Below, in pieces: positions 19,447 through 31,869 of a stretch of DNA of 60,000 nt; the first letter of the stretch is position 1, and the number at the start of each line of letters is the position of its first letter. The DNA is from Polytrichum commune (taxonomy: Eukaryota > Streptophyta > Polytrichopsida > Polytrichales > Polytrichaceae), in NCBI GenBank assembly GCA_950295325.1, contig OX485804.1:12712001-12772000 (forward strand), written 5' to 3'. The notes below the pieces were generated by a model, which made no database searches, was not told the DNA's origin, and saw only the letters and a program-made list of their open reading frames with translations. Position numbers and translations under genes: made by a program.

Positions 19447-20210
19447 ACATAATTAGCATGGGCCACTTTGATTGTCTAGTTCGGGTGCAAATAACGTGGG
19501 TTCAAGACCTTAGGTCTTCCTCTCAGTCTTCTTTGAGGCTTTTAACCAACATCTTGCATAAATTAAAATAATCACATTATGAGTAGCTTACATCATAAGT
19601 AGCACAAAATGTAATAATCATCCAAAATCATTTTCTAGAAAGAAAAAAAAATTGGCCCATGTTAATTTTCTACTAGAAATTTAGCCTAGGTAAATGTGAC
19701 CCACATTAATTCTCATTATGATAAACAACATGAGCTCTAGAAAATGAAATTGGTTCATAGTATTAGGACTGCTAAGTGTACTTCTTCATATTGAAAAGAG
19801 ATCATCACCATTGGCAAGAAAGTTTATCGAGGAACATAAGGCTCCGTATTCCAACCTTCTTAGCACCTTCCTCTAAAAATCATTCATAACCCAAATTTGG
19901 CCCTATTAAGAACTTAAGGGTTAAAACTTAAATGCATATTCTACTCTAAATCTAAATATGAATGTGAATATTCTAGGATTTATGTTGGAACACATATCAT
20001 TTATTCATTATGGACCAACCGAATACACCCCATGGAGTGATGTTTAGTAGCACCTACTAAAGTAAAAGGGTGACAACAATTTTTGTTATATAGAACCCAA
20101 GTATTATTGCTATTCACCAAATTAACATCGAAGTTGAGGTCAAAGGCCCCAAATTAGCCTATTGCATGTAAGTCAAGATGAATCAACAACAAACCTATAC
20201 AAAACATGGT
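19447..20210. other. No recognisable gene
   Basis: AT-rich sequence. It has short matches to the repeat at 20212-20590 (for example GTGACCCACATTAATTCTCA at 19698), so it probably contains a decayed further copy of that repeat. Confidence 0.35.
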
Positions 20211-20211
20211 T

Positions 20212-20590
20212 TTGCCACATGGAATAGTCCTAATACTGTGGGCCACAAAAAATATTTCTAGAGCCCACACTAATCCTCATAATGAAAATTAAAGTGGGCC
20301 ACATGAATTCTTATGCCACGGTAAATCTATAGTAGGAAATTAGCATGCGTCACATTAGTTGGTTTTTTTCTAGAAAATTAGCATGGGTAATTATTTAATG
20401 TGTGCTACTTTGGTCATGTAACTAGTATTTCATGAGTTGGTTGGAAGTCTTCATAAAGACATAGGGGAATATTCAGGGTCTTGGAATCCATGTTCATTCC
20501 ACCTTGACTAGAGAATTACTATATCTTAGTGATCTCCACGCTAATTTCTCACCCACACTATTTGGATTATTTGGTATACACCAAATTTAG
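20212..20590 (+). repeat. Dispersed repeat, pair with 46408-46775
   Basis: Shares GGAATAGTCCTAATACTGTG, GTTGGAAGTCTTCATAAAGA, AGGGTCTTGGAATCCATGTT and ATTCCACCTTGACTAGA with the second copy, in the same order and orientation. No coding capacity and no clear terminal structure, though TGTGGGCCACA-like motifs recur inside. Confidence 0.7.
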
Positions 20591-22185
20591 TGTAGACCGT
20601 CATGTACCTGCTTAATAATGTTATGAGCCACAAACTTATAAGAGGTCCACTTTATTTTTATTATCGGATGGATGAGAAGTATGCTCATATAGCTTGGATG
20701 AATGAAAAAATGCTCATATATGTGGTAATCTCCACCCCCCCTTTCTCTCTCTCCCCTTGATATCGTTCCTAAAGCTCAAATGCATTTTTGACTACATACA
20801 AGGTGTTGAGGAGCGTTGGTAAATTTTGACCACCATTTGGAGTTTATGCAACAATGGCCTTTGGATAGCTAGATCAACCGAAAGGGGTGTTCTTTTTCAC
20901 TCAAATGTTGCGTTCCGTATAAAGCCCAACATTGTCCTTGGGAATTTCCACATGCTTTCCTTTTGAGATTGCTCCAAAGACTGCTCAAGGTAATATTTGA
21001 AGGACGAGTTTCGATTGGATTTGATTTAGGGCAAGACTTGTGCCTATGAACACACAAATAAGACAAGTGCCATGAATGGGAAGAACCAACCACTAGTTAC
21101 GGGTGAACGGTTGGGTTGGAGAAACAACCCGTTGAAGTTCAAGACTTGAAGAAAATTACCGCTCGTTTTAGAGGAATCTATTGATTAAACGTCAAATTAA
21201 TAAGAGAATCCAAAAGATCACAACATGTAACTGGTTGGACTTGGGAAAACTATGATTATGACCACCGGGGGGCGGGGTAGTTTGAATCAAAGATGTGTTA
21301 TAAAGTATGAATTAGAAACTTTATTTTGTGTTGGCAGACAAAGGAAAGTTTTAGGGAGTTAATTTTGAAACACATTTGTGCGGTTGGAATATGGAGCTTT
21401 ATCTTTAGTTTCCACCAAATCATTTTACAAGTATTTTTCTTCAAAAAATAACAAAACTTCCAAAATGTATCAAAATCACTTGATCTTTGATAGGATTAGC
21501 TAAAAGTTTGAGCTGCATAATTTGGTGGGAAGACCCCAAAATAGTAATATCATTGACATTGCTAATTTCCCCAAATAGCTAATCTTGTAACAAAGAAATG
21601 ATTAAGGGTTCCAACCACTTCAAGGTTCATATCTTAGAGTCATTGATATAAAATTTCAATTTTTTGCTCTAGACAATGTAGAACTTCATTATGTCAAGGT
21701 GCAAGAAACAAGAAAAGATAAAAGTTTGCCTTGAGAGATATATCTTTGAGAGATATTTTGGCTTTTTGGACATTTAGGGATTAAGGTAGATGTACCTAAT
21801 TCAATGTTCCATCTTAAAACACACACTTATAATTGAGTGGTATATGGTTGAGTGTGAATCTAGGAACGAATGCTCAAAAGATGTGTGTTAAAAAGAGATT
21901 GGACTACATCTTCAAAATTTGTTAACCATTCTAGACGCAATAGTTAACTTGATTGAAGAGGGTGGGGGCTATATGATCATTTATTAACCTAGAGAATCCT
22001 CACCTTGACAATGACTAAGATATTGTTTATATGAGCTTCATATTTTATGAGGATAGTGGCTATGAGCACGATTTGGATATGCTAATCATCTTGCACTAAT
22101 AGTGTGTTTCATATCCTACAAGAAGTGGATGCAGAGAGAAAAATGTATGTTTAAGATTTGCTTGCGTTATATGATCACGTGAAGA
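20591..22185. other. No recognisable gene
   Basis: Intergenic sequence with an open frame at 20869-21093 (minus) that resembles nothing known. The inverted dispersed repeat partner of 14360-14510 lies at 21795-21945. Confidence 0.35.
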
Positions 22186-22189
22186 GGAT

Positions 22190-22560
22190 GCATAATTATA
22201 CTTTGACCTCTTATGAAATTACATTTCAACTTCAGTTCTAAAACTTGAATGCTTCATTGCGATTTCCGATTGGATGAGACAATTCTTGATCCAATCTGAC
22301 AACCAAATTGTATGTGGAGTTCAAATTGCACACAATAGGGCCACACACCCTCGAGGCATGCAGATGATATTTGGTTAGTTTTCTTGATCAAACACCTATA
22401 TTTGATTAGTGTGTGGTTGGGTGAGGATCAAAGAACAAAAACCACAAAGACATATGTTTGAAAGAGATCATATTACATCTTCAAACTCTACTAACTTCTT
22501 GACACTCAATAATGAACACAATTGGGAAGACCTACAAACTTAGTTGAAGAATCAACAAAA
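22190..22560 (+). repeat. Dispersed repeat family (GGTTAGGAACGGACAT type), copy 1
   Basis: Fragments such as TTGCACACAATAGGGCCACA, AAAGAGATCATATTACATCT and CAATAATGAACACAATTGGG recur at 25310-25830, 48060-48385 and 58830-59060. The copies are diverged and rearranged. They may be fragments of one larger, unidentified element. Confidence 0.55.
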
Positions 22561-23098
22561 CTGCACTTTTGAGTAACCGTAACTAAATAAGGGGAGGTCT
22601 AATTTTCAATCTGATTTTTGCCGATGATTCATTGCAAAAATAATAAAATAAAAGGAACGTCCATGTCTTTACATTGACATGCGATGTCCGTTCACCACAC
22701 CCAACCCATGTCCGCGTGAACATGGGGTCAGGGGTAACTTAATGACTATACTTCATAGGTGAACGTAAAATTTCATCGTAAATTTGCTAATGCAACACGA
22801 TTTCCTTTTGCCTTAATGTGATCGGTAGAAGTTGAAGAACACGAAAAACGCACCAAATAAGACCCACATAATTTGCCACATATTTTTGTTGGCTCTTGTA
22901 CTTGAACTTCCAAGTGTGTCAGGATAAGATGTCATGAAGCTGTGTGTTTGATTCCTAGTTGTCTGTTTGCAATTGTCGTGGGCTAATCTTCCTTTTCTAA
23001 ATTTTTATAATTTTTTCGTTGTAATAGGAGCACCGTTTTTGACAATGGGAATTTTAGGTGCACAATTTTTTTGGTTCCAGAAACCGAGGGCCGTTTTA

Positions 23099-24060
23099 CA
23101 CTACCGCTTGAGGGCCCTTGGCTCGTGATATAGATAGAAACTCCGGTCCCTTTTTAGCAAGGGGCCGGCGTGAATAAAGTGTCCGTTCGTAATGTCAATG
23201 AACCGATGCCCACTGGACAAGGGGACATTGAGACAATACTACTCTCCCCTTTCGAGGATGGGCACTATAGTGACACACTACACTAGTTCCTAGCTAGCCA
23301 CTAGTGCCTTGAAGATACCGGACATGGTATCCCCCCAAAGGGCTTTGAGGTACCCATACAACAAGGTCCAAGGACCCCCCACCATAGTTGGGTGGACTAA
23401 GGTGGTGAGCACCACGCCGGCATGGGGAATAGAACCCACAACCTCCTCATTGGGGGCCATGAGCCCTAACCACCAAGCCAAGGCCCGTGGTGCCTGGCTC
23501 GTGATATACAAGTATGTGATTGGTCGAGAAGTTGGAGATGGTCCAAGTTCGCTTGACACTAGACCTCGAAGGTTTGAAGGACCAGAGAAATTCAAATGAA
23601 TAAAAATGTACGTGACATTTTACATGTCATCAAGTGGATAATGTCACCATGGTTTCCCGGATATTGCAATAGGCCCATAAAAAACAAGTGGGTCTAACTC
23701 AAAATTGGGGACCATGGCAATCAATTGAATTGCTATTGGATCCTAGAAATATCATATTGCAATGGTCCACTTTCATTATGCACTAAGGGCCAGTTCACAC
23801 ATGAGCCAAGGCCATGACCATGTACTCGTGAGGGCCCTCAACTCTCTTCCAAAGGTTGTACTAGTTGCTTAATTGACATGGGTTGCTGGAATTTGCATCA
23901 AGCCTACCTCTTGGAGGTGGGGCTAACAAAAATTCCGACGGACAATGTAACATAATGTGCTATGTAAGGAATCCACGTAGACTTTTCATCCATAATAGTT
24001 TTGTTTGGGTCCTTAAACCTTTACCTTCTAGTGTGAAGTGAACTCAAACGGTCTCAGCCT
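23099..24060. mobile_element. MITE-like sequences of the GGGCCACTTCACAC family, degenerate
   Basis: Contains GAGGGCCCTTGGCTCGTGAT, a body similar to 24083-24639 (CAAGTTCGCTTGACACTAGA, ATGTCATCAAGTGGATAATG), and a second outer end at 23795 (GGGCCAGTTCACACATGAG). The arrangement suggests one or two old copies, the first split by the SINE at 23133-23495. Exact ends are uncertain. Confidence 0.5.
23133..23495 (-). mobile_element. tRNA-derived SINE with 13-bp target duplication
   Basis: Read on the minus strand it begins with a tRNA-like head, TGGCTTGGTGGTTAGGGCTC (A box) followed by GTGGGTTCTATTCCC (B box), then a 3' body of about 270 bp. It is flanked by GGCTCGTGATATA at 23120-23132 and 23496-23508. 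The minus-strand open frame 23290-23595 is incidental. It sits inside an older MITE. The head may derive from a tRNA of the TGGTTAGGGC type; I do not assign an isoacceptor. Confidence 0.75.
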
Positions 24061-24082
24061 TTTCGACCAATGAGAGATATTA

Positions 24083-24639
24083 GGGCCACTTCACACATGA
24101 GATTGAGGGCCCGTGATCATTGCCCTTCAAGGACTCTCGTTGTTGGAAAAGGCGAAGCCGGTCCTAGTTCGCTTCACACTAAGCTCGAGGGACCAACGGA
24201 GTAAGTGAATGCAAGATGAATGTAAAGTCAACACGGATTCTGATATGGCATCAAATGGATCATGTTTCATGGTCACTTGCAGTACTTCCAAAAATCGCCT
24301 TGTAAAGGCAAGCTTGACACAAAAACCGAGAGACCATGGCACTCTGAAATCTCACAAATCTCACAAATATTGATTTCCTATATTGTATCATGTGTGAGAG
24401 CCCCGCATGAATAAATCTCCATTGAAATAGCATTCGGTTGAGGGCCCAGTCACACATGACTCCACACTACATTTGAAGGCCCGTGACCATGCCACATGAT
24501 TCCAAAAGTGCCTTGGGACGGCCTTGGGACGGCCTTTGGACACTTCTTTTGGACTCTCACCACTTCATGATCACAGCTCTTGGCTCGTGTGTGAAGTAAG
24601 TGGCCCTTCGAACGCAATGGTCGTGTGTGAAGTGGCCCC
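24083..24639 (+). mobile_element. MITE of the GGGCCACTTCACAC family
   Basis: Terminal inverted repeats GGGCCACTTCACACATGA and TCGTGTGTGAAGTGGCCCC, flanked by TTA on the left and TAA on the right. The inside shows additional internal copies of the end (GGGCCCAGTCACACATGA near 24441; GTGTGTGAAGTAAGTGGCCC near 24590), so it may be composite. It has no coding capacity. The 3-bp TWA flank fits PIF/Harbinger-type targets. Confidence 0.6.
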
Positions 24640-25309
24640 TAAGCTTAAGAGCCCATCAATTGCAAAATGTGGATTTCTATTTCCCTCAGTACGGCCTTCG
24701 GATGATTTTCAAGGACCCTTAGATTTTCATGGTCACGGCTCTTGGACTGTGTGTTATGTAAGTGCCTCTACTCCAAGTCCAAATTCCCAATAACAATAAT
24801 TTTTTTTTTTCAGCCGCCCGTTAGGTCAACGGGGCCAGCCTGCCAGGTGGAAATGCAAGTGCATGGCGACAAAACTTCCAAGTGGGAAGGCCGGCCACTT
24901 TCAAGTGGAGAGAGTGAGAGGCTAACTTTCAAAGTCCTTAAAGGCTGGCAACTTACAACCAATGAGACAACAATTTGAGAATAATACACTCAATTTTTTT
25001 AATGTGCCCTAAAATTGAGATTGCGGCGGCGGCAAGGTGTTTTCCCCGGTGTCCTTGAATAAGCCTCGAGCAACTTAGAAAGCAACATATACGTAATGTG
25101 GGCCTTAGAGTGGCCACTCTTCTTATAAGTCGGGGCACTTATATCGAAGCGGCAAGAGATAGAAAGGAAAAGAAAAAGGAACATCTTTGTCATTTACCTT
25201 AACATGCAATGTCCGTCCCCGCCTCCCTCTCATGTCCACGTGAGCATGAGAATGTATATTAAAACCCTATGGATAGATAGATAGACAAAGAAATGTGTAG
25301 CTTGTGCTT

Positions 25310-25830
25310 ATGAGCTCATATTGAAATGACACGTGATAGAATGAGTTGGAATGGATGCTAAAAATAGTACACACGCCATTCGCAGTTCGTTACTTCCTAC
25401 AATTGGGAGGACTACGGAAGATGTGATGATTTCAAATGACAAAAAACATTTGCTTTGACATCTTACGAGTTAGGATACATGTATTTGAGTGGTGTATACA
25501 TGTATGTGGCTTGTGGTTAGGAACGGACATTGAAATGGCACGTGATACAATGATGGGTGCTTGAAATAGTAAGGACACCATTTTAAGTTCAACAGTTAAT
25601 GAAATTGGTAGGGCCACAGAAGATGTGATTATTCAAAACAAAAATTAAAAACCATTCACTTTGACATTTCAAAACTTTTGCGTCTTAACTTTGGTTATGA
25701 TATTTGAAACAATAATCCGTGTCATTTGCAATTGCTAAACAGATGAAAACAATTTTCAATTTGATCCAATAGTCAAATTTGCATATAGAGTTGGAAATGT
25801 CTACAATAAGACTACATGTCTTAACCCTTA
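25310..25830 (+). repeat. Dispersed repeat family (GGTTAGGAACGGACAT type), two tandem partial copies
   Basis: CATATTGAAATGACACGTGA and GGACATTGAAATGGCACGTG start two successive partial copies, each followed by an AGTTCAACA or CAATTGGGAGG segment and an AGATGTGAT segment. Similar to 48060-48385 and 58830-59060. Confidence 0.55.
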
Positions 25831-27112
25831 AGCGATCGAGCTGCTCAATGTAGAAATTCTATATCCATCAAAATTTAAATAAAATTTAAAAACATGTATT
25901 TGAACTAATACATGCTTTGACATGAAAAACTTCTCAAAAGAGGTGGTAGGTGGTAGACCCTATCATGTGCCAAGGAGACTCTTGAACATGATAGGGCCAA
26001 CATGTTCATATTCACAACATTATCACACATTGGTATTACCTTCTTTTTTAATGCACATTTTCTTTGTGGGTTGTTGAATAACGTTATGTCTACGTTAATT
26101 ACACATGTTGGTGCAATATGGAACTTCTAAGGGTACGGGCCAACGACAAAAGTGGAGACAAACGACCCCCTCCCTTGAAGGTACACGAGAGGTGGAGCTA
26201 TACAAACATAGGCGTGTCAGGTCCTACAATGATGGGCTTAGAAATTGTGCCTTCTTATTGATAATATTAATTTACAAATCCTTATTAATATGAGTCCAGC
26301 CAATTGCCTTTATGCCGTCTACCTATTGTGCGGCTTCAAGTCAAGTACTTAGAGAAAGTCCCATGTCTTTGCAGTGTCCTAGTATCCTTAACATCAACTT
26401 CAACATTGTTTTAGAGCACATGACCATATAGGAATACTTGTCGTAGTACTATGGCCATGATTGCCAGATGTCTTGTGGGATTTAAAGGTGGATTATGAAT
26501 AGATAGTTTATTCAAAATCCAAAAAAGAAGGATACAATTTATTAAATCGACCACACACTGGTTCAATGACCACAAAATTGTGTCAAGTAGTCACTTGACT
26601 TGTCAATCTAGAACAACTCTAGTTGTAAGATGAAATGTAAAGAAAGAGGATGCAAAGTTGATGTCTTGCTCCTCTCCATGTGTGCAATGAAAAATCAGAA
26701 CTGACAAGTCATGTGATCGCACAACACGTCTTTGTGGTCGTTCTAACAAACTACATGGTCGATTTAACAATCCCCTAAATTACATGAAAATGTTGGTACT
26801 GTGACATAAATTTGATGTCATATCTTTAACCCATGATAATTCATGTTCGAGCAAACCACATTGACTTCATATTCCTGATTTTCAACATGTTTTGAACATG
26901 TGATATTGTGGGTTCAAAAGTGGCATGGGTTAAAAAACATTACATTGACCAAAACTATCGTGGTATTTCAAAAATTTAGTGGGCCATAGCAATAGTTGTG
27001 GAAGGTGTACACCGCTTATGGTAAGCAATGGCACATGTGTGATTGTGTCACTTACCCTAATTTGAGTTGTATACTTGGTTACACTAATGACCACCAACTT
27101 TACCGTTAGTGT
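25831..27112. other. No recognisable gene
   Basis: AT-rich sequence. The part 26990-27112 (GGTTACACTAATGACCACCA) matches 52105-52190, another dispersed-repeat fragment. No coding signal. Confidence 0.35.
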
Positions 27113-27115
27113 CAT

Positions 27116-27411
27116 CACTAGTAAAAAAAAAACTATGCCAAAAAGAACCACAGCCGAAATCAGATGCAGTCTTTTGACCAGCTGCGGTTTTGTTTTTTGG
27201 GTTTGGCGACCAGAATTTTAAGAATCGGGGGGCATGTCATATACCGTTGGAAAGGTCTTGTAAATACCTTTCCAAAAGTATATTACACGCCTAGAAATTT
27301 GTAAAAGAAAAGTTGCAAAAAGAAAAATAAATGTGCAATCATTGAGTGACTACAAATCAGGTTGGTCAAAAGAACCGCTGCAGTTTTTTTGGGCATGGTT
27401 TTGTACTAGTG
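27116..27411. mobile_element. CACTA-type MITE, 296 bp
   Basis: Ends CACTAGTAAAAAAAA and TTTTGTACTAGTG are inverted repeats with the CACTA terminus of En/Spm elements. The flanking triplets are CAT and CAC, nearly the 3-bp duplication of that superfamily. Sub-terminal sequences are also repeated inversely (TGCAGTCTTTTGACCAGCTG near the left; GGTCAAAAGAACCGCTGCAG near the right). No transposase. Confidence 0.72.
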
Positions 27412-27616
27412 CACCTCATGCATGTCCACATAGGTTTGTGGTTATTTAATCGTATTTGGGTCATACTAGACTCTTTGGGAATCTCTAATCATGAGGATGG
27501 AATCGAATAAACAAGAATAGACAAAATTTGGTGTTATATAGTTGGGTACATTTCCATTTTAGGTGAGAATCAAGATTGGTGGGGGCCCAACTCGTAAGGC
27601 AATACCTCTAGCCTAA

Positions 27617-28071
27617 GGGCCACTTCACACATGAGCCAAGAGCTGTATACTTGTAATGGTGAGGACCCATCACTCCCATCCAAAGGCCATACCATGGGTG
27701 TTGGGAAAGCCGTTTTATGTAGTCACGGGCCCTCAAGCATAGTGTGAAGTGAGAATGGACCATGTTGCGGGACCATTTCGTTGGTGGAAAAAGAGGGGAG
27801 GATTTTATTTAATATAATATGTCTCAGGTTCTATCAATTTAAGAGAATTACTTCGGGGTTTTTGTCTGTCCTGGAATATGCTCTAGAATTTGCCATGCAA
27901 TTTGTCTTGAAATTTGTCCTCCTAGAAAAAATATTAAAAAAGTCATGGTCTCCCGAAACCTTATCCATGAAACCTTATCCATAGTCCGCCATGTAGGACT
28001 CCATGTAGACTTTTCATCTATGAAGTCTTTTTAAGGCCTTTAGGCCTTCACCTTCGTGTGTGAAGTGGCCC
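27617..28071. mobile_element. MITE of the GGGCCACTTCACAC family with TAA duplication
   Basis: Ends GGGCCACTTCACACATGAG and CGTGTGTGAAGTGGCCC are inverted repeats, flanked on both sides by TAA (27614-27616 and 28072-28074). Length is 455 bp, with no transposase. It is the best-preserved member in the window. The 3-bp TWA target fits PIF/Harbinger, but the terminal sequence is not one I recognise. Confidence 0.72.
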
Positions 28072-28189
28072 TAAGTTGGTCTAGTACTATTGGATTCAGG
28101 TTTTGGTACTTGTGTAGTGATGACAAGGCCAAAAGTTGCATAAATTTGCAAAAAATCAAAATATGAGATTCCTCTGACATGAAGGTTGC

Positions 28190-30480
28190 CTTTGCATGAA
28201 TACAATACCTCAACAAAACCTGCAGATTCGGCTAGCCATGAAGAAGTGTTTGAACGACCCACTTTTTCATGAGTGCTCGCATAGCATCCTCCAAGGATGT
28301 AAGACTCAATCCTCCGACCTTCTTCGGCATCATGCAGTCTTCCTAGCTAACATGAGCTCTTGTCATATTCTCATATCCAAACCAATGGTAGTTACATAAC
28401 AAAGCCTTAATCTTCCTTAGGACTTTCTTCAACCCAACCCAAACCGCAATGATGTACCAAACGGAGGACATCAACACTTGATTTACAATGAGAGTTCTTT
28501 CCGCAAGCAACATATGGGTGGAGCTTTAATACTTAAGTTTGGCCTTGACCTTGTCTACCAGAAATTGATCAACATTCTGCAATTCCAGATTTAGGCCAAA
28601 AGGGTTGCCAAGTAGCTTGGACATCTCTCCATTGGCAACCCATTTCCATCGAGGAAGGAAAATGCCTTATTATGATTTGTCCTCACCGCATCTTAAAATA
28701 CAACATTCAATGCTTCCGCAATCATAATAAACATAAAAGAAGGTATTATGCAACTTTGCCAAACACCTCTATGAATTTCAAAAGGCTTTGCCACTTGATT
28801 ATTAATGTTGACAAACACAATGTTATTTCAAAACAACAACCTAATCATATGGATAAGGGATTAAGGCATCCTTAGTTTCTCCATAACATAAAAGACCAAT
28901 TAATTTATTGTCATGCTTTGCTAAAGTCTAGTTTAAGGATTATTGACTCTTGGCATGTCTCCCTGGCCCACTGAATTGATTCATGTGTGAGGAGTGTATT
29001 ATCAAGGATGAATCTTAAAGGGAGAAAATTAGTTTGGTCACTATCAATTATCTCTTTGAAGGGCTTTGGCATAAATCTTGTAGGTGATATTGAGCAAAGT
29101 GATAGGTCTCCAGTGTGTCAATTTCAATCTATCGCCTTTATTGAACAAAAGTTCAATGAATCCACATGTAGCTCCTTTTGGAAACTAGCCACATCTTAGA
29201 AATTCACCATAGCAGTGATATTTGCACTCATGAAACACCGATAAGTTTTTAAGAACTCGGCCATAAGGCCATCCATGCCCACGGTCTTTCCTTTCACGAC
29301 TGCTTGAATCATATTGGTTAGCTCCTCTTTTGTAACGGGGACCTCCAACACCTCTTGGGCTACAAGTAGAAATTTACACGAGACAAAGGTAAGCAACTCC
29401 TCACAACATGCCTCTCTTTACATGTCCAATGTCATGCTAATGTACAACTTAGAATATAAAGTACTATAAACCCATGCAAGATCCGCACTTGAGGGAAACC
29501 ATTGTGTCATATTAATCATATGGTTAAGTGATAAGTCCACTTGCCAAACGAACCTTGACTTAGGAAAAGAAGTACTTATTCACCCTATCTCCGGATTCCA
29601 TCCAATTGGTCCTAAACCAAATCCTTAGCCCATCTTCTTTTCTATATGTAAAGGTATGTAGTTGAGACCTAAGATCTTTACTTCTTTCCTAATTTTAGTA
29701 AAGAAAGGCATTAGGGGGGGGGGGAGCCTCCCATAAGGCCTTAATGGGTCCTTGGCCTCTTGTATAAATTTTGCACTGACCTCCAAGAGGACCCACTTGA
29801 AGGGCCAATGCTAAGATTAATAATTGGGTGATGGTTAGAAGAATATAAATCTCCTAGGAGCTTGTAATGCATAATGTAAAATGATGAATTTTGGACTGAA
29901 CTAGAGCATGAATAGTACCTATCTAACCGAGTAAGAACCCTAATGCCATCATCTCGTAAATTACCTCATGAAAAAATAGGACCATCATTTCTAGTAAAAT
30001 AGTCGTCAATGTTATATTTTTTTATAACATTTGCCCAGCTAATTCCTTTTTCCATCCCATAAGATGGCTACATGAAGACATGAACCCATCTAAAGGGCTC
30101 TCAATCATGTTCAAGTCACCAATCATAATCCATCTACAATCCATTGGGAGGAATTGAAAGATTTCATTCCACATGGTACATTCTTCGTTTCCCCTCGATT
30201 TGTGTTGGTTCTCCCGTGGTGGTTGTACTTTGGTTCCTTTCTTGCAATTGCTTTTCCAATTTGTGCCCAAAAAAAAAAACATTCCACATGGTACACCTAT
30301 CACCAACCATGTTCGAGGCATAGACATTTAAAATCCCAAGACGGTCTCCTTCTAACCCTTTGAAACTTATCCACTGGATATTATTTCCGGCAAAAGAACC
30401 TCAATAGTGAATGAGTGGTTGCAGTCTAGGATGGTACTACATGGCAATGCCACCTCTCCCAATTATGATCTCCTATAACC
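28190..30480 (-). mobile_element. Decayed L1-type LINE ORF2, minus strand
   Basis: Read on the minus strand, in order. 30022-30420 is endonuclease (GDRLGILNVYASNMVGDRC, RWIMIGDLNMIESPLDGF). 29196-29396 is the reverse-transcriptase N terminus (EVPVTKEELTNMIQAVVKGK, TVGMDGLMAEFLK). 28560-28680 is the LLGNPFGLNLE region. 28230-28560 is the thumb (KAKLKYW, LLAERTLIVNQVLMSS, ENMTRAHVSWEDCMMPKKVG). Multiple frameshifts and stops interrupt every domain, and the palm with its DD motif was not found. It is a different, older LINE than the one in the tRNA gene. Confidence 0.8.
30181..30279 (+). mobile_element. Short poly-A retro-insertion (5'-truncated LINE or SINE)
   Basis: 99 bp of pyrimidine-rich sequence (TTTCCCCTCGATTTGTGTTG, TTGGTTCCTTTCTTGCAATT) ending in about ten A. 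It is flanked by the perfect 16-bp duplication CATTCCACATGGTACA (30165-30180 and 30280-30295). The composition is that of a plant LINE 3' UTR, so this is probably a severely 5'-truncated LINE copy. It splits the endonuclease of the minus-strand L1 and is in the opposite orientation. Confidence 0.85.
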
Positions 30481-31865
30481 CCTAATTTATGGTCATTATT
30501 GATGCTCCGCACATGAATGGATAAGAGGTGTAATTTCATTGAGAGGATGCAGAAGATGGAAGGACGTTACCCAAGCCTTGTTCACTTGTGTTTTTGGGTG
30601 AGGATCTACTGAAGCTCCTCCACAAATTGAAGCTAGGTGCCACATCACTAGTTTGTTGAGTCTTCCTACAAGCAAATGATTTTATTCCATGAACGCTTAT
30701 AATTGTACTTGTCACTCAGTAGGGCCCTCCTTCCAACAAGCATGTTTGTCTTAGAACCCAAATGCGAACCCTAACAAGAATGAACAAAACTTGGATTTAC
30801 GTATATTTGGATTTATGCATGAATTTTGGACAATTCCAACAGCCAATATGATGTACACTAGATTGCAAAACCACAAAATTATGGTGGTTGGCGAACATGA
30901 AATGCAAACATTTGAAGTTGTGGTTGTTGTGGTTGTTGTTCTTGTTGTTCTTGTTTGATTTTTTTGTCCCCACAAGTGCACAACCTTTTTTTTTCTTGGA
31001 TAATTGGTTTGTCCAAATTTACTTGAATATCGGCTACAAGGGAGTCATTGAGGATATTACCATATAACAACAATGGTGAATGCAAATCGGACAAAATTAA
31101 CACAGCTGTTGTCCAAATTTTCACTAAACCTTAGGGGCCCCTTTTGTACACCTACCTTGAATTCAAAATTCTTAATTGTATTTTAAAATGTACACACTAG
31201 AGAAAATCAATGCCTCTCCCTTATGTATATCATGTACGTTGGTGTGTTAAATAATACCCCTTTTGATACTCATGTTAGTTCATACGTGGTATGAAGAGTC
31301 CACCCCCCCCCCCGGATTGTTGTTGTTGTTGTTCTTTGTGAACTTGTATGGACAACCACTATGTTAGACTTGTATGTATTACCCATCCAAATTTGTGCTT
31401 CATTTAACCTCATTGGATTCCACTGCATTGTTTATGGTCTTTAGTGTCACTATTCTATTTGAAATTATGCAATGCAAGCTATAGCTTCTTGGTCAGCTAT
31501 CACTTTTTACCAACAAAGGTCAAACGAGTTGTTTAGACCTTATAGAACATGAACATTCTTACTTGATCCAAAAAAAAAATTCTAATTAAAAGCTATGTAA
31601 GCACAGTTTAACTCTAAATAGTAAGTGACACTAAATACCATAAATGATGTGGACTAAATAACACCAATTGTTAGGATTTATTGGCATGCCATTGGAAAAA
31701 GAAGAAGAATCCGTTTATAAGTAACTCCAAATAGTTACACACACTAATTGGATAATCCGTGAAGTTTTCAAGAAATCTAAACAAAATTGGTCCACTAATG
31801 CAATTCCCATATGGCTCTTGTATTCTCTCGTATAGGTAAAGGAAACCTTGTTCTATTTATATTTG
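30481..31865. other. No recognisable gene; TTG/GTT-rich patches
   Basis: Contains GTTGTGGTTGTTGT-type repeats (30915-30955), a poly-C run (31303-31313) with TTGTTGTTGTTG after it, and a minus-strand Thr-rich frame (30751-30981) that is a product of the triplet repeat. The part up to about 30600 may be the LINE 5' side. Confidence 0.35.
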
Positions 31866-31869
31866 CAGG

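Noticed and set aside
27116-27411. Autonomous CACTA transposon
   Set aside because: Only 296 bp with no transposase; it is a MITE at most.
30751-30981. Threonine-rich minus-strand protein
   Set aside because: Encoded by a GTT/TTG triplet repeat.
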